NCBI RefSeq assembly: GCF_900176395.1
Contig: NZ_FWXL01000017.1
Span: 1-52,228, forward strand
Direction: 5' to 3'
Source of the DNA: Novosphingobium sp. B1
Lineage (GTDB): Bacteria; Pseudomonadota; Alphaproteobacteria; Sphingomonadales; Sphingomonadaceae
Length of the DNA: 52,228 bases
In this document: one piece after another, positions 41,159 through 50,934 of the stretch
Layout of the letters: every line of letters begins with the position of its first letter
Position numbering within the stretch: position 1 is the stretch's first letter
Notes under the pieces: generated by a model
Seen by the model: the letters and a program-made list of their open reading frames with translations, nothing else
What the model was told of the DNA's origin: nothing
Databases searched by the model: none
Program-made: the position numbers and the translations under genes

Positions 41159-41784
41159 TCGGTGCCGCTCGCCAAAGCGTTGATCGCAGCAACCGTGATC
41201 GCGCTGCCGCCCAGCCGCCCTTCAACGATGCAGCACGGCACCGGCGGCGCGGCCCATAACGCGGCCTTGGATTCGGCCGCGCCGACAAAGCCCACCGGAC
41301 AGCCGATGACCGCCGCAGGGCGCGGGCAATCGGGATCTTCCAGCATATTCAGCAGATGGAACAGCGCGGTTGGCGCGTTGCCGATGGCCACCACCGCGCC
41401 TGCCAGATGCGGCCGCCACAGTTCCAGTGCGGCGGCAGAGCGGGTGTTACCCATTGCCCGCGCCATGTCGGGCACTTGCGGCGCATTCAGGGTGCAGATG
41501 ATCTGATTATCAGCAGGCAGCCGCGCACGGGTGATCCCTTCGGACACCATCCGCGCATCGCACAGCACCGGCGCGCCAGCGGCCAGCGCCGCCCGCGCCG
41601 CACTGGCAAAGCCGGGTGAGAAGCGGATATGCGCGGCAAGGTCCACCATCCCGGCGGCGTGGATCATGCGCACCGCCACCGGTTCCTCATCAGCGAAAAA
41701 GGGCGCCAGATCGGCTTCGGCGCGGATCATGGCGAAAGACTGGCGATAGATGGCCGCGCCATCGGTTTCATAGATATGGGGCAT
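41155..41784 (-). CDS. cobH: Precorrin-8X methylmutase
   Basis: A 209-residue enzyme that moves the C11 methyl group to C12 to form hydrogenobyrinate. SFAMIRAEADL, the catalytic-His region RMIHAAGMVDLA, and VIGCPVGFVGAAESKAAL are family hallmarks. The ATG at 41784 shares one base with the cobG stop (TGATG). Full length. Confidence 0.95.
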   Translation of the reverse strand: MPHIYETDGAAIYRQSFAMIRAEADLAPFFADEEPVAVRMIHAAGMVDLAAHIRFSPGFASAARAALAAGAPVLCDARMVSEGITRARLPADNQIICTLNAPQVPDMARAMGNTRSAAALELWRPHLAGAVVAIGNAPTALFHLLNMLEDPDCPRPAAVIGCPVGFVGAAESKAALWAAPPVPCCIVEGRLGGSAITVAAINALASGTE

Positions 41785-42929
41785 CAAGCGGCTCCGAAAT
41801 GGGCGAGAAGCTCGGCTGGGCTGAGCGCAGAGCGAACTGGCAACGCACCGGCGGGTGCGTTCAGGGAAAGATCGAACAGGCCATCGCGGCCGGTCAGCGT
41901 GACATCGGCGGCGCGCTGGCGGGCGCAGCCCTTGGCACAGCCCGAAACATGCAGCCGCCCGGCGACATGCGGTGCAAGGCGGCGGGCAAGATCGCGGGTT
42001 TCAACCGAGGCCTGCGGGCAGCAGGGCGCGCCGGGGCAAGCATCGACATGCAGCAGCGGGTCGGCAGGATTATCGATCAGCCCACCGGCGCAAACGGCAG
42101 GCGCGCCTTCCACCAGCAGCACACGCCACGGCGTGATCCGCACCGCTGCGGCGGGCGATGCTTCCACCATCCCGGCCAGTATCCGCGCCTCTATCCGGCC
42201 AAACGGCAAGCCATAGGCCCAACTCCCATCACGGAGGCCCAGATCATGAAGGCCCGGCACGATGCAAGCAGCCGACGGCGCGGGCAGAATGTCGCCACAG
42301 GCCCATTCGGGCAGGACCAGCCGGTGTCGCGCCATGCGCCCCGCTTTCGCGCCGCCGCTGGCCGCAAACCAGTGGGCGAGCGCGATCAGCGCGTCCACTT
42401 CCCTGCCAGCAGCAACCGCCATACCGGTGGCGCGGCCATCGGCGCGCAGGATCAGACCGCCATCGCCGCCGCGCTCAATGCGGAAATCGCCCGCCTCGCC
42501 ACCCAGAATGCAGGTCTGACCGGCATCGATGGCAAAGCCCACTTTACCGAGCAGATCGGGCAACTCATCCAGCCGGGTCAGCAACGCGCCCGCAATGCGA
42601 TGGCTGTCATCACCGACCCGCCAATCCGGCGCGACCAGAATGTTGCGCCGCTGTTCGATGACAGGGTCAGGGTCCACCAGATCCAGCACCAGCAACCGGT
42701 CGAGCAGCGCCTGCCAGCCAGTTTCAGGCACCCCGCGAAGCTGGAGATTGGCGCGGGCGGTCATGTCGATCAGGCCATTGCCGTGCACCACGGCGGCATC
42801 GCACAGGCCCAGCACTTGCGCCCGCGTCAGGCGGCCAAGCCGAGGCTTTACCCGCACCAGCAGCCCGTCGCCCGCCATCATCGGGTGCCAGGCATCGGGG
42901 CACCAGCCCTTCACCGCAAAACTGCTCAT
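41784..42929 (-). CDS. cobG: Precorrin-3B synthase
   Basis: A 381-residue nitrite/sulfite-reductase-like oxygenase with a [4Fe-4S] centre. It uses O2 to make precorrin-3B and is diagnostic of the aerobic pathway. Two ferredoxin-like halves are visible (AGDGLLVRVKPRLGRL and NGLIDMTARANLQLRGV first). Cluster cysteines occur in CPGAPCCPQA and SGCAKGCARQ. It overlaps cobN by 4 nt and cobH by 1 nt. Motifs look intact. Confidence 0.93.
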   Translation of the reverse strand: MSSFAVKGWCPDAWHPMMAGDGLLVRVKPRLGRLTRAQVLGLCDAAVVHGNGLIDMTARANLQLRGVPETGWQALLDRLLVLDLVDPDPVIEQRRNILVAPDWRVGDDSHRIAGALLTRLDELPDLLGKVGFAIDAGQTCILGGEAGDFRIERGGDGGLILRADGRATGMAVAAGREVDALIALAHWFAASGGAKAGRMARHRLVLPEWACGDILPAPSAACIVPGLHDLGLRDGSWAYGLPFGRIEARILAGMVEASPAAAVRITPWRVLLVEGAPAVCAGGLIDNPADPLLHVDACPGAPCCPQASVETRDLARRLAPHVAGRLHVSGCAKGCARQRAADVTLTGRDGLFDLSLNAPAGALPVRSALSPAELLAHFGAA

Positions 42930-45900
42930 GCCCTGTCCTCAAGCCTTGGCAGGCTGGCGAGGATGGAATTGCGCCGGGTCTGCCACAGCCCGGCGGCATG
43001 GAGCGCGGCAAAGCGGGCTTCCATCGCCGCCAGCGCAGCCGGATTCTCGCGTTCAAGAAATGCGCGAACATCGGTCTGGCCCAGTGTCGCGTCGTGATAA
43101 AGGTCGAACAGATGCGGCGGTACGCTGCCTGAAAGGTGCGCAAAGGCACCCATATGGTCCAGCGTCGCGGCCAGTTCTGCCCCCCCGCGAAAGCCGTGCC
43201 GCATCATGCCCGCCACCCAGCCTGGGTGCGCCGCGCGGGCGCGGACCACGCGGGCGATCTCTTCGGTCAGGGTGCGCGCAACGGTGCGCCCCGGATCGCG
43301 ATTGTCGAGGTGGTAGAGCGCCGCCGAACCACCGATCAGCGCCTTGGCAGCGGCAAAGCCCGCCTCGTGCGCGGCATAATCGGCGGCCAGCAGCAGATCG
43401 GTTTCGGGCAAGTCCTGAAGATGGACAAAGGCGTCCGCTCCTTCAACACGCTGGCGCAGGCCGGCAGGATCGGCAAAGGTTCCGATCGCATCGGAGGCTG
43501 CGTCAAACGCATGGTCCGATGCCGCCAGCCATGCCTCACCAGCAGCGCGCCGGGCCGCTTCAGTATAGACCTCGGCTGCATCGCCAAGACCCAGTCCATA
43601 GCTGCCGGGGGCCGGGCCATAGACGCGCGGTGCCGCAGCCTGCCCTGCAAACGGGTTCCAGTCCGCCGGTTCATCGCGCAAACACAGCGCGCGCACCGCT
43701 TGGCCAAACAGTATCGGCAGCGCAGGAAAGGCATCGCGGAACAGGCCGGAAATCCGCAACGTCACATCGATACGCGGCCGGTCCAGCAGCGCCAGCGGCA
43801 GGATTTCGATGCCTGTTACCCGTTCGGACGCGGTGTCCCACAGCGGCTTTGCGCCCAGCAGGTGCAGCGCCATGGCGAATTCCTCGCCCGCCGTGCGCAT
43901 CGTGGCCGATCCCCACAGATCGACCACCAGCCCGCGCGGATAATCGCCGTGATCCTGCAGATGCCGCCGGATCAGCTCCTCTGCCAGTGTCACCCCTTGG
44001 GCATGGGCCGCGCGTGAAGGCACGGCGCGCGGGTCTATCGCATAAAGGTTTCGCCCGGTTGGCAGCACATCGCTGCGCCCGCGAAAGGGGGAGCCGGAGG
44101 GACCGGGCGGAACGCGGCGTCCGTCGAGTGCCGCCAGCAATCCGGCCCGCTCGGCTGCGCCCTGATCTCCCCGCCCGAACACATGCAGCCCGTCACCGAA
44201 CTGGCTGTCCTTTACATCGCAAACGAAGCGGTCGATCCGGGTGATCGCCTCGACCAGCGTGGCCGCGTCATCAAGGCCCAGTTCCGCCTCAAGTCCCAGC
44301 ACGCGCGCTTCGTCGCGGATGTTCACTTGCAGACGGTCGCGGCGGGCCGGGTCCAGCCCGCCAGCGTTGGAGAATTCATCCAGCAGCGCCTCGATCCGGG
44401 CCAGCCCCGCACCGCTTTGCGTTTGCACCAGTGGCGGGGGAACGTGCCCGATCGTAACCGCGCTGATCCGGCGCTTGGCCTGCGCCGCTTCGCCGGGATC
44501 GTTGACGATGAACGGATAGATCACCGGCATCGCGCCGGTCAGCGCCTCGGGCCAGCAAGCATCGGACAGCGCGACTGATTTGCCCGGCAGCCATTCCAGT
44601 GTGCCATGTGCGCCGATATGCACCAGCGCGTCCACGCTTCGCTGGCGCAGCCACAGGTAGAACGCCACATAGCCATGGCGCGGGCAGCGGGACAGGTCGT
44701 GATAGTCGCCGTCGCGATGGGCGCGTTCGCCGCGTTCGGGCTGCAAGGCTACCAGCGCGTTGCCGATGGGCAGCGCGGCAAAACGGAACGCGCCATCGGC
44801 GGCGGCAGCATCGGCTTCCGGCTCGCCCCATGCGGCGAAAAGTTCAGCGCGCAGGGTATCGGGCAGTGCTGCCAAAGCCTTGCGGTACTCTGCCATCGGC
44901 CAGTGCTGATGTGTGCATTGAAGGAGCGCTGCCAGTCCGGCCTGCGCGTCAGTGGCATATCCCGCCTCGGCCAGATCGGCCAGGATCGCCTCGGCAGAAG
45001 CCAGCGCATCCAGCCCCACGGCGTGGGCCATCTGGTATGTCTTGCCGGGATAAGTAGACAGGACCAGCGCAACCCGCCGTTCTGCAACCGGCGTTTGGGC
45101 AAGTGCGATCCAGCCCGCCACCCGCGCGGTGATCGCCCCAACCCGGCCTGCATCGGCGCGATGGATGGTGCGGGCAAAGCCAAGCGCGGGATCGCGCGTC
45201 CCCGCCTCCTTGAAGCTGGCGACGCCTGCAAACACCCGCCCGTCAATTTCGGGCAAGACCACGTGCATGGCAAGGTCTGCCGGGGAAAGCCCGCGCGAAG
45301 CCGCTGCCCATCCCGCGCGCCCGGACGTGGCCAGCGCCAGCTGAAACACGGGAACGCCCGCGCCATCAAGCGGGGTGGCGCCGTCATCGCCCCGCGCGGA
45401 AAAAGCGGTAGCGTTGATGATCGCTGCCGGGCCAAGCCCGCGCACCCAGCGGTCCACCTGTTCGCGCACCTGCGGGGCTTTCAGCGAGGGGACGAAGATC
45501 GACAATGCATCGAAACCGCGCTGCTCGAACGCGGTATGCAGGGCGGCAAACGGGTCCAGATCGTGGGCGGTCAGGTAAGAACGATAGAACACGATCAGGA
45601 CCAGCGGCCTTGCGGGATCGCGCGCAAAGGCTTCAAGATCGATCACGCCCCGGCCGGGATGCCAGCCTCCCGCCATCAGCAGCGGATCGAATGTCCGGGC
45701 GGGGGCATCAATCAGCCCCGCCAGCTGCGACAGCGCGGCAAGCGCCGCCTGCGCCGCCCTTGCACCGCCAGCATCGCACCACTGCGCAAGTTCGCGCAAC
45801 GCGGTCACCGGCACGGTCGAGGCCGCATCCAGCCGCGCATCCTCAAAGCCGTCGCCGGGCAGCACGGCCAGCACGATCCCGCGCGACCGGGCCAGCGCCT

Positions 45901-46210
45901 CGACCTGTTGCAGCCCGTAGCTCCAATAGGGCGTGCCGCCGATCAGCCGGATCAGGATCGCCTTTGCGCCCGACAGCGTCCGCTCGGCATACGTGTCGAC
46001 CGACAGCGGATGCATCAGCGCCGCCAGATTGGCGAGCCGCAGCGAAGGAAATGTCGCATCGTCTGCACGGGCCTGATGCCATGCCGCCGCGAACGCCCCC
46101 AGATCGCTGTCCGAAAAGGACAGGACCACAAGATCCGCGGGCTCTTGCCCCAGATCCTGCGGGACGGCGGTTTCCTCCATCCCGTGCGTTTCGCGGAAAA
46201 TGACGTGCAT
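42926..46210 (-). CDS. cobN: Aerobic cobaltochelatase subunit CobN
   Basis: A 1,094-residue magnesium-chelatase-H-like large subunit that inserts cobalt into hydrogenobyrinate a,c-diamide. Family landmarks include the N-terminal IRLIGGTPYWSYG, the middle YPGKTYQMAHAVGLDALASA and ALVHIGAHGTLEWLPGKSVALSD, and the C-terminal RGLVVDLWGSATMRTAGEE. ATG 46210 follows an AAGG site, 10 nt after the cobW stop. The chelatase also needs the AAA+ CobS and CobT partners; neither is present here. Confidence 0.95.
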   Translation of the reverse strand: MHVIFRETHGMEETAVPQDLGQEPADLVVLSFSDSDLGAFAAAWHQARADDATFPSLRLANLAALMHPLSVDTYAERTLSGAKAILIRLIGGTPYWSYGLQQVEALARSRGIVLAVLPGDGFEDARLDAASTVPVTALRELAQWCDAGGARAAQAALAALSQLAGLIDAPARTFDPLLMAGGWHPGRGVIDLEAFARDPARPLVLIVFYRSYLTAHDLDPFAALHTAFEQRGFDALSIFVPSLKAPQVREQVDRWVRGLGPAAIINATAFSARGDDGATPLDGAGVPVFQLALATSGRAGWAAASRGLSPADLAMHVVLPEIDGRVFAGVASFKEAGTRDPALGFARTIHRADAGRVGAITARVAGWIALAQTPVAERRVALVLSTYPGKTYQMAHAVGLDALASAEAILADLAEAGYATDAQAGLAALLQCTHQHWPMAEYRKALAALPDTLRAELFAAWGEPEADAAAADGAFRFAALPIGNALVALQPERGERAHRDGDYHDLSRCPRHGYVAFYLWLRQRSVDALVHIGAHGTLEWLPGKSVALSDACWPEALTGAMPVIYPFIVNDPGEAAQAKRRISAVTIGHVPPPLVQTQSGAGLARIEALLDEFSNAGGLDPARRDRLQVNIRDEARVLGLEAELGLDDAATLVEAITRIDRFVCDVKDSQFGDGLHVFGRGDQGAAERAGLLAALDGRRVPPGPSGSPFRGRSDVLPTGRNLYAIDPRAVPSRAAHAQGVTLAEELIRRHLQDHGDYPRGLVVDLWGSATMRTAGEEFAMALHLLGAKPLWDTASERVTGIEILPLALLDRPRIDVTLRISGLFRDAFPALPILFGQAVRALCLRDEPADWNPFAGQAAAPRVYGPAPGSYGLGLGDAAEVYTEAARRAAGEAWLAASDHAFDAASDAIGTFADPAGLRQRVEGADAFVHLQDLPETDLLLAADYAAHEAGFAAAKALIGGSAALYHLDNRDPGRTVARTLTEEIARVVRARAAHPGWVAGMMRHGFRGGAELAATLDHMGAFAHLSGSVPPHLFDLYHDATLGQTDVRAFLERENPAALAAMEARFAALHAAGLWQTRRNSILASLPRLEDRA

Positions 46211-46220
46211 GGCCCGCGCC

Positions 46221-47273
46221 TTACGCCAGCAGCACCGCGCGAATGGCATCGGCGTCGACGTGATCGTGCTCGGCAATGGCGACCAGCGTGGTGCGGCGCG
46301 GCTCGTCAGGGCGCCACGGGCGATCGTACTGGTGCCGCACCCGCGCGCCCACCGCCTGCACCAGCAGCCGCATCGGCTTTCCCGCAACGGCGGCATAGCC
46401 CTTTACGCGCAGGATATGGTGATCGCGGGCCAGCGTCTCGATCCGCGCGACCAGCGCCGCCGGATCGGCGATCTCGCCCCATTCGATAACGGTGCTGTCA
46501 AAGTCGTCGTGTTCGTGATCATCCTCACCATCATGGTGCGATGGGCGCGCGGCGATGTCGTCCTCGGCTGCGGCATCAAGCCCCAGGATCACACGCGGAT
46601 CGACCACGCCTTCGGTCAGTTCTATCACCGGAACCGGGCGACTAAGCTCTGCCGCAATGATCGCGCGCGCGGCGGCTACGCCTTGGGGTCCGGCCAGATC
46701 GACCTTGGTCAGCAGGATCATGTCGGCGCAGGCCAGCTGATCCTCGAACACTTCCGACAGCGGCGTCTCGTGATCGATGCTCGGATCGGCGGCGCGCTGG
46801 GCGTCAAGCGCTGCCACATCGGGCGCGAACCGGCCTGCCGCGACCGCTTCGGCATCGGCCAGCGCCAGCACGCCGTCCACGGTGATCCGGCTGCGGATCG
46901 CAGGCCAGTCGAACGCCTTGAGCAGCGGCTTTGGCAACGCCAGACCCGATGTCTCGATCAGGATGTGATCGGGGCGCGGATCAAGCGCCAGCAGCTTTTC
47001 CACCGTCGGGATGAAATCGTCCGCCACGGTGCAGCAGATGCAGCCATTGGCCAGCTCTACGATGTTTTCCGCCGGGCAATCAGGAATGGCGCAGGACTGC
47101 AGAATCTCGCCATCCACACCCAGAGAACCGAATTCGTTGACCACCACGGCCAGCCTGCGGCCACCGGCATTGTGGATCAGGTGGCTGATGAGCGTGGTTT
47201 TCCCCGCGCCCAGAAAGCCCGTGATGATGGTGACCGGCACCTTGGACAGGGACGCCTTGGACAGGTCTGGCAT
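46221..47273 (-). CDS. cobW: CobW-family GTPase metallochaperone
   Basis: A 350-residue G3E GTPase thought to deliver cobalt to the chelatase. P-loop GFLGAGKTT (19-27), the metal-binding CICC (78-81) in ELANGCICCTV, the base-recognition TKVD, and a histidine/acid-rich loop (SHHDGEDDHEHDD, near 235-247) are all visible, followed by the CobW C-terminal domain. ATG 47273 has GGGGAAG upstream. It is the first gene of the cob operon, behind the riboswitch at 47465-47682. Confidence 0.95.
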   Translation of the reverse strand: MPDLSKASLSKVPVTIITGFLGAGKTTLISHLIHNAGGRRLAVVVNEFGSLGVDGEILQSCAIPDCPAENIVELANGCICCTVADDFIPTVEKLLALDPRPDHILIETSGLALPKPLLKAFDWPAIRSRITVDGVLALADAEAVAAGRFAPDVAALDAQRAADPSIDHETPLSEVFEDQLACADMILLTKVDLAGPQGVAAARAIIAAELSRPVPVIELTEGVVDPRVILGLDAAAEDDIAARPSHHDGEDDHEHDDFDSTVIEWGEIADPAALVARIETLARDHHILRVKGYAAVAGKPMRLLVQAVGARVRHQYDRPWRPDEPRRTTLVAIAEHDHVDADAIRAVLLA

Positions 47274-47405
47274 AGTAACTTCCCCGCGCGCCAGAGCGAG
47301 ACACGGCGGGGCTTGCCGGACAAGTCCGGTCGGCGCGCGACGACGGGCGGGCGCGACAAAGCACCCGTAACCACGCAACCCGTGCAGCCCCAGCCACACA
47401 GCTTC

Positions 47406-47463
47406 GTCGCTCAGACGGAGAGTTACCGTGCCGTGACCATCCCCTGGATCAGGCAAGAGCGAC
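47406..47463 (-). promoter_or_regulatory. Conserved stem in the cobW leader (riboswitch expression platform candidate)
   Basis: GTCGCTC (47406-47412) and GAGCGAC (47457-47463) pair immediately downstream of the aptamer on the transcript. The same stem, with similar loop sequence (CGTCTGAGCGAC, TCTTGCC), follows the second riboswitch at 51059-51116, which supports a shared regulatory function. Confidence 0.5.
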
Positions 47464-47464
47464 C

Positions 47465-47682
47465 GGTGCGCCGGCAGGTCTCCTGGCTCGCGGGTCACAG
47501 CTTGATGCACGCCTTCCCAGACTTGGCGCTTGCGCGCTGCCCAGTGGCTGCTCCTGAATTCAGGAGCATGTGCATCGCGCTATCCGCTTACAGTTGCAGG
47601 GACAGCCACGGATTTGGGAGCACGCTCCCGCACCGCATTCCCGATTAAGCCCCTTGCGGGGCACCGGCGCGATCATTGAAGG
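47465..47682 (-). promoter_or_regulatory. Cobalamin riboswitch upstream of cobW
   Basis: The minus-strand RNA carries the adenosylcobalamin aptamer landmarks in order: GGTGCC near the 5' end, GGGAATGCGGTG, the core CTGTCCCTGCAACTGTAAGC, the B12-box-associated GCCACTGGG, CTGGGAAGG, and the closing GAGCCAGGAGACCTGCC. It precedes cobW by about 190 nt and should reduce cob operon expression when adenosylcobalamin is abundant. End points are approximate. Confidence 0.93.
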
Positions 47683-47769
47683 GCGGGTTACCCCGATCCT
47701 TCACCGCGCGCTCTAGACGAAAATGCCAGCCAAGCCAATTGATGATGTTGCTTCACGCAACGTGGACGG

Positions 47770-48816
47770 TCAGGCACCGACCGAAACCTCGATTTCATCG
47801 AACCGCTTCCATCGATAGATCGCGTAACTCGCCAGCCAGCAGAACACGAAAAGACCGATGATGGCGAAGCCCAGACCATTGAAATTTTCACCCAGTTCAA
47901 TGGCGATCCGCCATGGCGCACCCGTAAGGGCCAGCTTGTCGCCAATCAGGGCCAGCGTTTCGATTCCACCAATGACAATCGCCACGATGGCCGAGATCAG
48001 GGTGATGGTGATGTTGTAGTAGAGCTTGCGGATCGGCTTCACGAAGGCCCATTCATAAGCGCCCAGCATCACCACGCCGTCCGCCGTATCGATGAGGGCC
48101 ATACCGACCGCGAACAGGGCGGGCAGGACCAGGATTGTCCCGATCGACAGGCCATCGGCGGCCTGGCTGGCCGACATGCCCAGAATGGCAACTTCGGTTG
48201 CTGTATCGAACCCAAGCCCGAACAGAAACCCCAGCGGGGCCATATGCCAGCTTTTGTTCACGAGGCGGAACATCGGCCTGAACAGTCTGGAAAGCAGACC
48301 GCGCCCACCCAATAGCAGATCAAGATCGTCCTCGGCATAGCTGCCGCCTGCACGAACATGGGCAAAAGTCCGCCAGACAGAGCGCAGGATGACCAGGTTC
48401 ATGCCGGCGATCGTGAACAGGAAAAGCGCGGAAATCACGGTTGCAATCACGCCACCGATTTCCTTGAAGGCGCCGAACTGCGACAGCGCGCTGGCCGTCA
48501 CCGCAATGATGATCGATGCTATGGCAATGATTCCGGAATGCCCGATCGCGAACCAGAATCCGACCGAAACCGGGCGCTGCCCGTCCTGCATCAGCTTGCG
48601 GGTCACATTGTCAATCGCCGCAATATGATCGGCATCAACCGCGTGACGCAGGCCCAGCCCCCAGGCAAGCACAGCGGTGCCGAGCATTAACGGCTGTGCA
48701 TGAAACAGGCTGAATGCCCAGACCCAGACCCCAATGTTGGCGGCGATCAATCCGGCAAACAAGGCACCAATTCGTCGGCGCAGAGACAGGGATGGCAGTG
48801 ACTTCGTGAGGTGCAT
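47770..48816 (-). CDS. NiCoT (HoxN/NixA-type) nickel/cobalt permease
   Basis: A 348-residue inner-membrane permease. The signature RHAVDADHIAAIDNVTRK (57-74) supplies the metal-binding His and Asp residues in the second transmembrane helix; GFWFAIGHSGI and LGFDTATEVAILG are further family motifs. Eight or so hydrophobic helices are visible. ATG 48816 fits the family; an in-frame extension to 48885 is possible. It follows the TonB receptor by 81 nt on the same strand, probably one transcript from the second riboswitch. That context makes cobalt the likely physiological substrate. A small hairpin (GTTGC/GCAAC near 47750-47764) follows. Confidence 0.92.
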   Translation of the reverse strand: MHLTKSLPSLSLRRRIGALFAGLIAANIGVWVWAFSLFHAQPLMLGTAVLAWGLGLRHAVDADHIAAIDNVTRKLMQDGQRPVSVGFWFAIGHSGIIAIASIIIAVTASALSQFGAFKEIGGVIATVISALFLFTIAGMNLVILRSVWRTFAHVRAGGSYAEDDLDLLLGGRGLLSRLFRPMFRLVNKSWHMAPLGFLFGLGFDTATEVAILGMSASQAADGLSIGTILVLPALFAVGMALIDTADGVVMLGAYEWAFVKPIRKLYYNITITLISAIVAIVIGGIETLALIGDKLALTGAPWRIAIELGENFNGLGFAIIGLFVFCWLASYAIYRWKRFDEIEVSVGA

Positions 48817-48897
48817 GATTGGCTCGGCGATTGAGGAATATACAAACGAAGGATGGCGCCGCAGACGTGCTGCAGCGCCGCCCATCAAGGGATTTCG

Positions 48898-50934
48898 CTA
48901 GAAATTGACCTTTGCGCCAATCCTCACAGTTCGAGGCTCGACCACGCGGCTCAACCGGCCTTCCACCGGAGCACCTGCATCGAAGGCGGGGATGTAGGAC
49001 TCGTAATAATAGGCGATGTCCTTGTCCCGGCTGTCGAAGATGTTCAGCACTTCTCCAAATATCTCGACCTTCTTGCCCTTCCACGCGGCCCGGGCATTCA
49101 TGACGGTGCTGCCTCGATCCCGGACACTGTTGTCCTCGACAAGCGGAGAAGGTCCAAGGTGGCGCACCCGAATGCTGGCTTCCCAGGGATCAAGAATGAT
49201 GGCGGCACCGGCTGAAGCCGCGTTCTCAAATGCATTGGGGATGTGATCGCCATTGTCGAAGCGCGCATGGCTGGCGGTATAGTTTCCATCAAGCGCAAGC
49301 CAAGGGAACGGCCGCCAGAAGGCGACGATTTCATAGCCATGACGCCCACTGGCACCCGACGGTTCAACAGCATTGGAATCGCCAATGAAACGAAGTTCGC
49401 TGCCGACATGCAGCCACCAGTAAGTCGCGGTTAACGTGACCCCGGAGAATTGAATGCGTCCTCCCAGTTCCTTGCCGATGCCGCGAACCAGAACGGGAAC
49501 AGGCGTGTCCCTGTTGACCGCACCCCGAACATCGTTGGAATGGAATCCACGGCCCCAGTTGGCGTAGAGTTCAAGATGCGGCGTAACCTGATAGGCGATT
49601 GACGCCTTGGGAGAGAGAATCGACGCTGAGCCACTGCCTTCGCCCAGCGACGCCGCAACAGAATCTCGTGCACGCACGGAATAGTGATAATAGTCCCCGC
49701 GAAGACCACCTGTCACACGCAGTCCCGCCAAGGGTTTCCAAGCGACTTCGCCGTAGAGCGCGGAAGACAATTCCCCGACCCGAAAGTGCCCGAGAGATTC
49801 AAGAAATGCGCGGGCAGCCGTTCGATCGACACCAACATTCCCGACGGCGTCGTATCTGTTTTCGGTGCCAAGGCTCACAGCCAGACTGTCAGCGATTTCC
49901 CAATGTTTTTGTGCGGACAGCCCGAGGACCCAACGCCGGTCGAACTGCTTGATCTGCGCGCTTGTGCCATCCGGATCGGTGTAAGTGGGGTTCGAGAACA
50001 TCGACCAGTCGTAAAACTGGGCATAGACATTGGCGCGCCATGTCGGTTGCTTGACCGCGATGTTAGCCACCAGGCGCGTCGTCTCACCCCGCGCGGAAGG
50101 ATCTGGAGAGCAGAACACATCCGCACACAACGCCGTGCCGATAATGCGCTCGGGGATTTGCTCGGTTGGGTGCCATGTCGCCCGGTAGGCATGGAGAGAT
50201 GCCTCCAATGTGCCCGCACCGGTCGGCATGCTATATTTCGCGAACCCCGAGTAATGGCGCAGACGTTCAGGTTCCTGCCACGGTCCGTCATAGGCCTTGG
50301 CCTGGGCGACAAGCGTGAGGTCTCCGCCGCCCAGGTCGTGCAATGTTCCACCCGCAGCGACGCGGCGCCAACCATATGAACCAGTCTCGGCCGATGCCCA
50401 TGGCCGGTCATAACCCTTGATGGTCGTCATATAGGCTGCTCCCGCCAGAGCGAAATCACCGCCATCGGCGCGGTAGGGCCCTTTACGAAAATCCTCCCGG
50501 CCCACGATCTCCGGAATGAGGCCGTTGAGGTCGAGATAGCCATGACCATGTCCGTGGGTACGAAAGTTCATCTGCACATCATCGATATAGGTACTGAAGT
50601 CAGACCCATGGTCGAGGTTGAAACCGCGCAGGAAATACTGGTTGGCTTTGCCGCTCCCAGAATGCTGGGCTGCAACCAGCCCGGGCACCGCTTCCAGCAG
50701 TTCGGCCACGCGGAGAAGAGGCCGCACGAGGAGATCGGCCCCTCCGACGCTTCCTTCGCTCGCTGATTTGGCAGTGCCGATCATGGCCTCACCGCGACCG
50801 AAAACCACAATGTCGTTACCCGCCACGACTGCATCCGCGCTTGTTTGCGATGCCTTTTCAGAGGTTTCGGCAAATGCCGGTTTTCCGATACAGATCAGCG
50901 CAAGGGCGCTGCTGGTAGTAATGGTCTTGATCAC
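48898..50934 (-). CDS. TonB-dependent outer-membrane receptor, B12-riboswitch controlled
   Basis: A 678-residue receptor. The GTG at 50934, 8 nt after GGGGGA, gives a clean signal peptide (IKTITTSSALALICIGKPAFA, residues about 2-22). A plug domain follows (LLRVAELLEAVPGLVAAQHSG, KANQYFLRGFNLDHGSDF), then a 22-strand-type barrel ending in VNF with the terminal aromatic. A histidine-rich stretch THGHGHGY (126-133) in the plug suggests metal-ion or metal-complex transport. It is first in a two-gene unit with the NiCoT permease. It could instead carry corrinoids like BtuB, but the permease partner and histidines favour cobalt. Confidence 0.88.
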   Translation of the reverse strand: MIKTITTSSALALICIGKPAFAETSEKASQTSADAVVAGNDIVVFGRGEAMIGTAKSASEGSVGGADLLVRPLLRVAELLEAVPGLVAAQHSGSGKANQYFLRGFNLDHGSDFSTYIDDVQMNFRTHGHGHGYLDLNGLIPEIVGREDFRKGPYRADGGDFALAGAAYMTTIKGYDRPWASAETGSYGWRRVAAGGTLHDLGGGDLTLVAQAKAYDGPWQEPERLRHYSGFAKYSMPTGAGTLEASLHAYRATWHPTEQIPERIIGTALCADVFCSPDPSARGETTRLVANIAVKQPTWRANVYAQFYDWSMFSNPTYTDPDGTSAQIKQFDRRWVLGLSAQKHWEIADSLAVSLGTENRYDAVGNVGVDRTAARAFLESLGHFRVGELSSALYGEVAWKPLAGLRVTGGLRGDYYHYSVRARDSVAASLGEGSGSASILSPKASIAYQVTPHLELYANWGRGFHSNDVRGAVNRDTPVPVLVRGIGKELGGRIQFSGVTLTATYWWLHVGSELRFIGDSNAVEPSGASGRHGYEIVAFWRPFPWLALDGNYTASHARFDNGDHIPNAFENAASAGAAIILDPWEASIRVRHLGPSPLVEDNSVRDRGSTVMNARAAWKGKKVEIFGEVLNIFDSRDKDIAYYYESYIPAFDAGAPVEGRLSRVVEPRTVRIGAKVNF

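Noticed and set aside
42529..44244. 571-codon plus-strand open frame
   Set aside because: It is antisense to cobG and cobN, with Arg/Pro/Ala-rich low-complexity sequence typical of GC-rich shadow frames.
44606..46489. 627-codon plus-strand open frame
   Set aside because: It is fully antisense to cobN and has no recognisable domain or signal.
46200..47648. 482-codon plus-strand open frame over cobW and its leader
   Set aside because: It is antisense to cobW and runs through the riboswitch; the cobW motifs on the minus strand are unambiguous.
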